From: Paenibacillus sp. FSL K6-0276
Lineage (GTDB): Bacteria > Bacillota > Bacilli > Paenibacillales > Paenibacillaceae
Assembly (NCBI RefSeq): GCF_037977235.1
Contig: NZ_CP150276.1
Location: 868,001-932,000 of the forward strand
Direction of reading: 5' to 3'
Length of the DNA stretch: 64,000 bases
The notes beneath the pieces are model-generated. The model did no database searches. It was not told the origin of the DNA and saw only the letters and a list, made by a program, of their open reading frames with translations. The position numbers were made by a program, and so were the translations under genes. Within the stretch, counting starts at the first letter, position 1, and every line of letters begins with the position of its first letter. Below, in pieces: positions 29,822 to 38,100 of the stretch.

Positions 29822-31195
29822 ATGAAAAAGCACGACAAAATCATATCCTTTATCTTCATGCTATTTATGACGGTGACGGTTATTTACTGGGCAATTTCGA
29901 CCCATAGTTGGACTGTGATGGGCACCCTTGCTTCCTTGATCTGTTTTGTACTTTTTGTATTATTGGGGCTACGCACTATACCTGTCTTGTCAGACTTTAT
30001 GCTGTCGAATACAGCAGAGAAGGTAATTCAGGAGAGGAATGAGAGGGATAGAAAGCGGACTTGGCTTTATATTATCGGCTGGATATTGGCGAGTCGTATC
30101 CTTCTTATGCTCATTGGTTATGCATTTTTGATTATACAGAATGGTTATTCAGGGGGTCTGTTTAGCAAAATAGCCGAGACCTGGCATATATTCGGGATCG
30201 ATGCTTCACATTATTTGGGTATTGCTGAGAACTGGTACCTGACGGAGGGAGATCCGAAGTACCATATTGTGTTTTTTCCTTTTCTCCCAAATCTAATCAA
30301 AGTAGTTCATGTATTCGTAGGGAATTATCTTGTCGCTGGATTCATCGTTTCCAATATCTCTTCAATTGTCGCTGCCTTGGTCGCTTATGAGCTTGCTGCA
30401 CTAGATATGCATCGGAAGAATGCCATGCGAGTCGTGAAGTATATTTTCATTTTCCCTGCCGCGTTCTTTTTCTTCATTCCGATGACTGAATCTCTATTCC
30501 TGGCTTTATCTTTGATGTGTTTATATTTTGTGAGAAAAAAAGAATGGTTCATCGGATGCTTATGCGGTGCACTCGCAGCGTTTACTCGTTCTCCAGGAGT
30601 GCTTCTTATTGTGCCGGTTGCAATTGAATTTGGACGTGATCTGATAGGGAACTATAAATTACTAGATAAAAAAGCGTTTATACATAGAATCACCACCGCC
30701 TTTGGCTGTCTCGCTATCATATCGATGGGTCTGCTGGCTTATCTTTATATCAATTACTACGTTACGGGAAATGCGTTTCAGTTCAGTATTTACCAGAGGG
30801 AGCATTGGTCTCAGCGGTTTTATCTCTTTTTTGATACGGTAAGATATCAGATGGAATATGCTGTGGGCACCTTTAAGAGTGGAGATAGTCGTTCTTTCCT
30901 CGGCATATGGCTACCCAATTTAATCGCTATATTCACAGCACTAATTATCATGTTCATGGGTGCGAAAAAGTTAAGGCCTTCATACACCGCCTATTTCATC
31001 GTGTATTTTGCGTTCGTAGTGGGTGCTACTTGGCTGCTGTCAGCCCCGCGTTATTTGCTTGTTTCATTTCCACTAGCTTTTGCTGCTGTCGCGCTCACTG
31101 AAGAGAAGTCAAAGGATGTTGCGCTTACTGTAGTGTCAGTTGTGGGGAGTCTTCTGTACCTAGCTATGTTTGTAGCGGGATATCCAGTGTATTGA
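29822..31195 (+). CDS. PIG-V-type mannosyltransferase family membrane protein
   Basis: 457 residues with about ten membrane helices. The blocks FFPFLPNLIKVVHVF, MTESLFLALSLMCLYF, AFTRSPGVLL and SAPRYLLVSFPLAF are those of the GPI-mannosyltransferase-2-like family (Mannosyl_trans2), GT-C enzymes that move a sugar from a polyprenyl donor to an extracellular acceptor. An acidic pair expected in the first external loop may be GIDASHY. ATG 29822 is preceded by GGAGG at 5 nt; the TTG at 29810 overlaps that site. The acceptor in this organism is unknown; surface glycoproteins are plausible, given the SLH proteins in this window. Confidence 0.85.
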   Translation: MKKHDKIISFIFMLFMTVTVIYWAISTHSWTVMGTLASLICFVLFVLLGLRTIPVLSDFMLSNTAEKVIQERNERDRKRTWLYIIGWILASRILLMLIGYAFLIIQNGYSGGLFSKIAETWHIFGIDASHYLGIAENWYLTEGDPKYHIVFFPFLPNLIKVVHVFVGNYLVAGFIVSNISSIVAALVAYELAALDMHRKNAMRVVKYIFIFPAAFFFFIPMTESLFLALSLMCLYFVRKKEWFIGCLCGALAAFTRSPGVLLIVPVAIEFGRDLIGNYKLLDKKAFIHRITTAFGCLAIISMGLLAYLYINYYVTGNAFQFSIYQREHWSQRFYLFFDTVRYQMEYAVGTFKSGDSRSFLGIWLPNLIAIFTALIIMFMGAKKLRPSYTAYFIVYFAFVVGATWLLSAPRYLLVSFPLAFAAVALTEEKSKDVALTVVSVVGSLLYLAMFVAGYPVY

Positions 31196-31211
31196 TGAAT
31201 CATGTTAAAAT

Positions 31212-31244
31212 AGGAGGACGTCTAAACGCGTTCTTCTTTTTTTT
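31212..31244 (+). terminator. Intrinsic terminator
   Basis: AGGAGGACG pairs, with G-U wobbles, with CGTTCTTCT, followed by a run of eight Ts. Confidence 0.75.
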
Positions 31245-31265
31245 GCGAAAAACCTTATAGAAACG

Positions 31266-31931
31266 ATGGTGGATATGAAGATTGATTACGACAATCAGGT
31301 GATCGAGTTTAATGTTCAATATGGAAATGGCAAGAAAATCTCCATTCATATAGATTCGTCAGGGCGCATAACGCTCAAAGTTCCCAAGAAAACAAGTGAA
31401 GAGACGATTAAAAGCGTGGTAGAACGTAATGGGAAACTAATAGTGGAGAAGCTGAACAGCATTGCGGCAGTGGCAGCGGAAAGCCCTAAGACTGGAGAGT
31501 ATGAAGATGAAGGTAAGTTCCTGTATCTAGGTAAATATTATGCTCTGCAAGAGCTAATAGAGACAGGAGATTTGAATGAAGAAGAGCTTAAACTTAAGCT
31601 GAAGAAATTCTATTTCTCGAGTTGTAAGAAGATTGTAGGTGAGAGGATTAATAGATATCAGACACAGCTTAGAGTAAAGCCAAAGACCATTGACATTGTT
31701 GAGTCTAGAACCAAGTGGGGAAGCTGTAGCTCGGATAAAAAGCTAACCTTTAACTATCGCCTAGCGATGGCTCCTGTGGAGGTTATCGATTATGTGATCA
31801 TCCATGAACTATGCCATTTGCTTCATATGAATCATGATCGCTCCTTTTGGCGTCGGGTTGGAAGCCTCATGCCGGATTATAAGGAGAAGGAAGAGTATTT
31901 AGCTAGATACGGGCGTGCTATGACGCTGTGA
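31266..31931 (+). CDS. YgjP-like M48-type metallopeptidase (DUF45)
   Basis: 221 residues. The conserved core RTKWGSCSSDKKLTFNYRLA is followed by the zinc motif HELCHLLHMNHDRSFW, with His180, Glu181 and His184, then a short C-terminal helix. This is the YgjP/WLM-related family often found near SprT or restriction systems; its physiological substrate is unknown. No signal peptide or membrane segment is seen, so it is cytoplasmic. Ribosome site weak (GGTGG close to the ATG at 31275); the start could be 31266 or 31275. It stands alone after the preceding terminator. Confidence 0.88.
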   Translation: MVDMKIDYDNQVIEFNVQYGNGKKISIHIDSSGRITLKVPKKTSEETIKSVVERNGKLIVEKLNSIAAVAAESPKTGEYEDEGKFLYLGKYYALQELIETGDLNEEELKLKLKKFYFSSCKKIVGERINRYQTQLRVKPKTIDIVESRTKWGSCSSDKKLTFNYRLAMAPVEVIDYVIIHELCHLLHMNHDRSFWRRVGSLMPDYKEKEEYLARYGRAMTL

Positions 31932-32040
31932 TAATATGGTGTAATTCAGATGGCCCATTTTCTGGTGAATAAAAGGAAGGTAAGAGGTAAAACTATTTTC
32001 ACTAATAGAACTGGAAAAAATTTAACTGCGGAGGTAAATG

Positions 32041-32598
32041 ATGACACGGAATAAAGGAAATACACAACGCCAGATTCGAGCTTCAATTCTTTGTCTGATC
32101 TGTGCATGCACTGTCCTATTAAGTGGCTGTTCTAAAGCTGCCAATGAAACCACACAAGTAACCACTCCAAAGCCTACAACAGAAGCGACTGCACCTGCGG
32201 CTACGAACAATGCAACAGAACAACCCAATACCTCGTCCGGTACAAATACAGAGGGAATTCCGGCGGGTGTTAGCGTTCAGAGAGTGATTAAGGATGTCAC
32301 GTTAAAGGATGGCTATCATAAAAAGATTGAGCTGCTGACAGACGGTGGCAAGCGGGTCACCATTACGGATCCGAGTCAAAAGATTGTTTTGCATCAGATT
32401 GAATATGATGGGAAGATTAGTGCAGTTAATGGTAAACAGGTTACGGTTAAAGTCGAAGGTGGGGGAGAGCAGACCATAACCATTTCCGATCATGTAGTGA
32501 TCGAAGATGAGGACAAGCTTGGGTTGATGCCAGGTGTTGAAATCGAGTGGGCAGTGAATGCCGAAGGTCAAATCGAAAGTGTTGAACTGGAGGATTAA
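32041..32598 (+). CDS. Small secreted lipoprotein of unknown function
   Basis: 185 residues with a lipobox (LLSGC) after a hydrophobic stretch, a Thr/Pro/Ala-rich linker (about 35-75) and a compact beta-rich C-terminal domain (KKIELLTDGGKRVTITDP, GKQVTVKVEGGGEQTITISD). The linker suits a wall-spanning spacer. No named family recognised. Of two adjacent ATGs the second (32041) has the better spacing from GGAGG. The small membrane-protein gene follows 24 nt downstream. Confidence 0.7.
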   Translation: MTRNKGNTQRQIRASILCLICACTVLLSGCSKAANETTQVTTPKPTTEATAPAATNNATEQPNTSSGTNTEGIPAGVSVQRVIKDVTLKDGYHKKIELLTDGGKRVTITDPSQKIVLHQIEYDGKISAVNGKQVTVKVEGGGEQTITISDHVVIEDEDKLGLMPGVEIEWAVNAEGQIESVELED

Positions 32599-32622
32599 AG
32601 AGATACCGAGGTGGCTGGCTAG

Positions 32623-32916
32623 ATGAAATTTCTAATCGTATTTGGTAGTATAGTGGTTCCCATCGCCATGCTAATGATACAACGGAAATGGATAAAGTGG
32701 CGTATTGTTTTCAATGTAGCTTCTGTGTTGTCTACGCTTATTTTAGGCAATATTTCTGCCCTAGCCATATATGAAATATTAAGAGACAACACGGTATTTA
32801 TGACCTCGATCCATGCGATTTTTCTGAACCCAATGTTCCTTATTACAGGGGCCTACCTTGGAGTATATCTGGTCTATCGATTGATGTTGATCACGTATGA
32901 AGAAGTTTATATATGA
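32623..32916 (+). CDS. Small three-helix membrane protein
   Basis: 97 residues, predicted as three membrane helices (about 2-19, 29-52, 68-88) with basic residues between the first two (RKWIKWR). No recognised family. GAGGTGG lies 8 nt before the ATG. Probably co-transcribed with the lipoprotein upstream. Ends at a strong hairpin shared with the convergent GH5 relic. Confidence 0.65.
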   Translation: MKFLIVFGSIVVPIAMLMIQRKWIKWRIVFNVASVLSTLILGNISALAIYEILRDNTVFMTSIHAIFLNPMFLITGAYLGVYLVYRLMLITYEEVYI

Positions 32917-32925
32917 TTTAATTAA

Positions 32926-32961
32926 AAATAGGAGTGTCCCCGTGAAGGGAAACTCCTATTT
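32926..32961. terminator. Bidirectional intrinsic terminator
   Basis: AAATAGGAGT (32926-32935) pairs with ACTCCTATTT (32952-32961), with an inner TCCC/GGGA helper stem, between convergent transcription units. Confidence 0.8.
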
Positions 32962-32979
32962 CTGTTAAACAGCGGAAGG

Positions 32980-34454
32980 CTAAGAAGACTTTCCTACAAC
33001 ACTGGTTCCACTCTTCGTGATTTTGTACGTAATAACGTCGCCATTCCAGAAGTGGAATTTAAGACTCACTTCACCGTCTTTTACATCTTTAAAGAACGCT
33101 GGAAGCAGCTTGATTTCTTTCGTGTTATAAGATGGTGAGAAGGTATTGCCGAACTCCTTGAATGGAGTCCAGTCTTGAGGGCCTGCATTTCCTCCAGCGC
33201 TATATACAGCCTTCATCGTGGCAAGCTGGCTACCATTAAAGGTAGTCGGAATAGCAAACGATTCGGTCGTCCCTTTAGCATTGCTTAATTTGGTAGTGTC
33301 ATTCACGATGACCTTTAGTCTCCATGCAACACCTTTGTTGAATTTCAGCGTTAACACGGCATTTTCACCTTATTTTTGAGAAGCTGTGAGTTTTTTGAGT
33401 TGGCTGGCTTTGAGTGTGAGCTCCTCGCCATTCAAGGTGTAATCTTTGCCCTTGGTTAAATATTTCCCATTTACACTAATCGTGGTTAGCTTATTGCCGT
33501 TTAGGTTCAGCTTCACCTTGGTGTCTTTGATCGTTGCACCTTTTTTTAGATAGACCAGATCGCTTTCGGTGCTGGAGGAACGTTCCTTCAGACCAGACAT
33601 TAATACGTTGTGCAGCTCGGAATCGGACCACTTATACGTTTTGCGGTTGAAATGCTGCCCGTTATCCCAGAGCATGGAGGTCATTTTCTTTTCTTTTAAA
33701 TAATAGGTCAGATACTCGAAGAATTTCAGCTTCTCGCCTTGTTCAATCACACCTGTGTCTTTATCGAATCCAAGCAGTCCGAACTCACCGACGATGACAG
33801 GGATTCCTTTGGCTACGAATGTGTTGTAAACGTTATCAAAAGTTTGGGTGATATCGTTTTTTATATCTTTTTCAAATGTGGTGTAGCCAGCGATATTCAC
33901 ACTAAACGGCCAGAAGCCATAATAGTGAACGGTCGCGATAATATTCGGGTCGTTTAGAGCTGTGATCGTCTTGTAGAGCTGATCCATTCTAGGCTGCGTA
34001 GGAGAAGTCTCTAATGAAGGTAGAACTAGTGGGCGTACCGCATTCTTCCCACCGGAGTTCCGAACGATCTGATGGAAGGAGGTGTTGAGCTCAGTAAGCA
34101 TTTGCTCCATCTTCGCTTCATCTGTGAAGCGGGGTTCATTGATGCTTTCGAACATCAGCTTATCGGATTTATCCTTGAAGCGGTCCGCAATTTGAGTCCA
34201 TGCTGCATTATAACGCGCCAGCGTCTCATCATGCTTCTCTTCCATATGGCTTACCCATAACCAGGAGTCGTGATGGACATTGATCATGACATAAAGCTTG
34301 GCGTCCAGCCGACAACTTCTTCGACACGGTCGAGGTAAGCTTTTTCTATGGTGTAGTTCGGTGCTTCGCCTATGTGTGAATCCCAATTGATCGGAATTCG
34401 GATGCTTTTGTAGCCTTGTGCGGATAAGAAAGATTTCTGGATTCGAGTAGTCAT
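32980..34454 (-). pseudogene. Decayed GH5 endoglucanase with CBM_X2 and CBM46-like C terminus
   Basis: Read on the minus strand, a GH5 reading begins at ATG 34454 (AAGGAG 6 nt upstream) as MTTRIQKSFLSAQGYKSIRI, without the signal peptide and N-terminal part that GH5 cellulases have. At about 34303 the frame breaks: VEEVVGW is followed, in another frame, by LDAKLYVMINVHHDSWLW. The barrel then runs through ESINEP and VGEFG to a CBM_X2 domain. An in-frame TAA (33370-33372) stops it just before a C-terminal domain like that of GH5_4-CBM46 enzymes. So: N-terminal loss, frameshift and nonsense codon. An unrelated intact GH5 gene lies at 50.2 kb. Confidence 0.85.
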
Positions 34455-34552
34455 TGAATTCTCCTTTGTAAGATAATTTTTGAGGATGCTTAAATCTGGC
34501 CTTGCCTCAGTACTTAGTGGTTAGATGAAAACGAACACCTCCATTATTTTTT

Positions 34553-34566
34553 TGTTAACGCTTACC
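34553..34566 (-). promoter_or_regulatory. Catabolite-responsive element (cre) of the GH5 relic
   Basis: On the minus strand GGTAAGCGTTAACA matches 13 of 14 positions of the CcpA cre consensus TGWAANCGNTNWCA. It lies about 100 bp upstream of the decayed endoglucanase, as expected for a carbon-repressed polysaccharidase. From 34567 to 34766 I see no gene. Confidence 0.6.
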
Positions 34567-34766
34567 AAATACCCTAACATAGAACATTTCTAGTGAGTGC
34601 CTTACTAATTTGTGGTAAATTCATATATGAATTAGTGATTTCCATTTATCTTAATGTGATGGAGGATGGTTTTGAGCTGAGAGAAAAAGAGTATATTGTG
34701 GTTAAAATGATCTGATATTCAATAGGATTATCGCCAACTACTTGTTATATAAAAAACAAATATTAC

Positions 34767-34795
34767 ATGACAAATGCATACATATTAGATATGAT
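34767..34795 (+). promoter_or_regulatory. Promoter of the cobalamin-riboswitch operon
   Basis: ATGACA (34767-34772) and TATGAT (34790-34795) with a 17-nt spacer. Initiation would fall about 20 nt upstream of the riboswitch P1 stem. Confidence 0.6.
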
Positions 34796-34820
34796 GGAGC
34801 ATGGAAAATTTAATATTAGC

Positions 34821-34994
34821 AATAGGTGCCAATTATGAATGTTTCGGAAATACAATCATAGATTGGTTAAATGGAAAGCGGGTGTGAATCCCGCGCGGTC
34901 CCGCCGCTGTGAAAGAGGAGTCCTTGCAAGGTACCACTGGGAAACTGGGAAGGTAGCAAGGGTGATGATACTTGAGCCAGAATATCTGCCTATT
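34821..34994 (+). ncRNA. Cobalamin (adenosylcobalamin-type) riboswitch
   Basis: All signature blocks are present in order: the P1 strand AATAGG with the AGGTGCC box (34824-34830), AAAGCGGGTGTGAATCCCGC, GCGGTCCCGCCGCTGTGA, the B12-box region around ACCACTGGGAAACTGGGAAGG, GGTGATGATACTTGAGCCAGAA, and a closing CTGCC followed by CCTATT (34989-34994) that pairs back to AATAGG. A terminator hairpin at 35076-35109 stands between the aptamer and the first gene, so ligand binding probably ends transcription when B12 is plentiful. It controls the surface B12-capture genes and possibly the ECF transporter downstream. Confidence 0.95.
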
Positions 34995-35075
34995 TCTGTT
35001 ACACCATCAAACTCTACGAGCGATAGAGAGGTGCTTGATATAGTATTTGCAGCTATTATTGCGCTTCACTATCTT

Positions 35076-35109
35076 AAACCTCTTAACGTTTATGTTGAGT
35101 GGTTTTTTT
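35076..35109 (+). terminator. Riboswitch-controlled terminator
   Basis: AAACCTCTTAAC (35076-35087) pairs with GTTGAGTGGTTT (35094-35105), one mismatch and one wobble, followed by a T run. It sits 82 nt past the aptamer and 64 nt before the gene. Confidence 0.75.
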
Positions 35110-35172
35110 GTATTGTTAAATAAGTTTACTCTGTTTTTTATCATAGGAAGTGAAGGGAAGGGTTAAGAAAAA

Positions 35173-38100
35173 ATGAAGAAAAATAAGTTTTTAGCTTGGT
35201 TACTCATTGTAGCTGTATTTATCACTACATTCTCTACAAGTATAGTTCCGGCTCATGCGGATGGAGCAACATCTACACTTAAAGGATACGTAACTGTATC
35301 TGTAGAAAAATTCACATTGGGTCAAGGGTATATTAAGGAACCTATTAAAGTTCCGTTCTACGAAGGGGACAATGGCGCATCACTAATAACACGTGCGCTA
35401 GGAGAAGGTAATTATAGAAATTTCGGAAGTATAGATAGTGGTTTTTATTTATCTGAAGTTAAAGATAGTGGCAGAAGTGAAGGGAATATTCCACAATATA
35501 TTTTAGATATGATTTCGGCCGATGGGAATACAGTCGGCACTAAAGCAGACCCAGAGTGGTTGAGTCAGTTTGACTATACCTCCATGTCGGGTTGGATGTA
35601 TGCCGTAAATAATGAATTTCCTCAGTTCGGGATGACTGATTATCAGCCTCAAGACGGTGACATCATCCGAACACAGTTCACCACTTATGGCTATAGTTCT
35701 GATCTTGGTGGCTGGGGAGAACCTCCATTTCCATTTGCCAATAAGGATGCTTTAACTGCGAAAATCGCAGAAATTAACAGTGACCCGAATAAAGAAAGTA
35801 TTTTGGACAGAACAGTAGTACAAAAGGCAGTTTACCAAGCTTATTCAGCGCTCGAAAATATGGAAAGCTCTCAATTAAGTGTAGATCATGCGCTTGTCGA
35901 GCTTACCAATTCTTTAGATATAGAGCCACCTGTTATTACTGTAAGTGGTATTCAGGATAAACAGGAAGTATCCGATAAAGATTTAAGTTTCAGAGTAGCT
36001 GTCACAGATAATGTATATAACGGTATCATTCCAGTAGTGAAACTAAATGGAGTCGCTCTATCTGCTACTAATGGTGAATATAAGGTTTCTCTTAACCCAG
36101 GTGGTAATGTAATCACTGTAACGGCAGTAGACGGAGCAGAAAATAGAGCAACGCAAACTTATCAAATTACCTACAAAATAAATGCTACAACTGGAGTAAA
36201 TGAACAGTTAGATAAGAGCCTTGCTTATATTCTAAACACCGTAAAGAACCCGTCATTTGGAACAGGTAGCGGAGAATGGTCAATTCTTTCTCTAGCACAG
36301 GTCAACTACGAAGTGCCAAGTGGTTATTATGATCTCTATTACAACAATGTGGCTAAGAAAGTAACAGAATTAATGAAGTATGGAAAACTCGATGCTACTA
36401 AAAGCACAGAGCATTCCAGAGCGATTCTAGGACTTACCTCTATCGGAAAAGATATCACGAATGTTGCAGGGTATGATCTATTAAATGCCCTTTCTGATTA
36501 TAAATATGTTCAGAAGCAAGGGAATAATGGTCCCATATTTGCTCTGATTGCCTTGGATAGTCATAACTACGATATCCCAGTATTATTCCCTAATCCTGAT
36601 AAAGATGGAGTAATATATCAAAGTACAAGGGAAAATCTGGTTCAGTACATCTTAGATAAAGAAGTTAAAAAGGGTACAGATGACGCTGGTGGTTGGGCAT
36701 TAGGAGTAACCAAAGCCGATGTCGATATGACCGCGATGGCGATGCAGGCTCTTGCACCTTATTACGCAACTAATACAAGTGTAAAAGCTGCTGTAGATCG
36801 GGCGATCAAATGGCTATCGAGTACCCAAAATGATCAAGGCGGATATACAAGCTGGGGAAGTACAAGCAGCGAAAGTATCTCGCAGGTAATAGTAGCCTTA
36901 ACTGGTGTAGGCGTAGATCCACATATTGACCCTAGGTTTGTAAAAAAAGGGAATTCGCTTATTGATGCACTGCTTACCTTCGCAGGACCGGATGGTGGAT
37001 TTAAACATATTCTAACCGGAAAAGTAGATGGAATCGCAACGGATCAAGGTACGTATGCACTTATTGCTTACGATCGTCTGATCAATCATAAGAACCGTCT
37101 ATTTGATATGAGTAATGTGGTAATTAAGCAACCAGAGGAAACGAAAGAAATAGAAGTAACGTTACCCTCAGGAGATAAACCTAAAGTTGTCATTTTTCAA
37201 AATAGTAATAATTATATTCTTCCGATAAATTCAGGGGATAACAACAAAGAAATTACAGTGGAGATCCCGGAATATAAGCAATCCACAGTAAGTGTTAATT
37301 TACCTAGTAACAGTAATCTGCCTAAGTTAGAGGTTACCAAAGGTAACGTATCTGTAGCCATTCCTAAGGGTGCACAAGTTACAAGTGGAGATTCCTCTAA
37401 GGTTGAATTGCTATCACCTACAACGGGCACAGAATCTGCGCTAAAAGATAGTCTGAATCAGATTATTTCTGGGGACAAGAAGCTGGAGAGCATTATTCAA
37501 GCTTTTTCCATGGGTGGCAGCGCAAGAGTAGAATTTAATCAATTTATAACATTAACCTTTAAGGGACTTAAGGGAAAAGATGCAGCTTATATTCAAGACG
37601 GCACACCTCATACGATTCAAAAATTTGCAAGTGATGCCTTAGGTTTAGCGAGCGACAAGCTTGAGTACGCCTATGATGACGGAAATGATTTAATTGTAAA
37701 AACCAAACACTTCACGGATTACGTTGCTTACACTTCCAGTGCAGTACAAACGCCTGGTGGTTCAGGCAATGGATATGTAACTTTATCCGTGGATAAGCTT
37801 ACGATCAATAAAGGGTATGTTGTTCCATCTGTACAGGTAGATCTACAACCAGGTGACACAGCATGGTCTGTGCTAAAAAGATTACTAGATACCCACGGTA
37901 TCGAATTCAGTGAATCTTGGAGCAGTAAATACGGAAGTGTTTATGTAGAATCGATCGCAGGCGATGGGGAATTTGACCATGGCAGCGGTAGTGGATGGAT
38001 GTATAATGTGAATGGATATTATCCTGGGTACGGGGCATCTCAATATACCCTGAATCCTGGAGATAGTATTCAGTGGCGTTATACTACGGATTTGGGTGAG

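Noticed and set aside
32980..34386. Two separate genes for the cellulase-like frames
   Set aside because: The two frames are in phase across one TAA and form one GH5-CBM_X2-CBM reading, and the first lacks its N terminus; a single pseudogene is the simpler account.
34839..35123. A 94-codon plus-strand frame
   Set aside because: It lies across the cobalamin riboswitch and its terminator, has no ribosome site and no family resemblance; the RNA structure explains the sequence.
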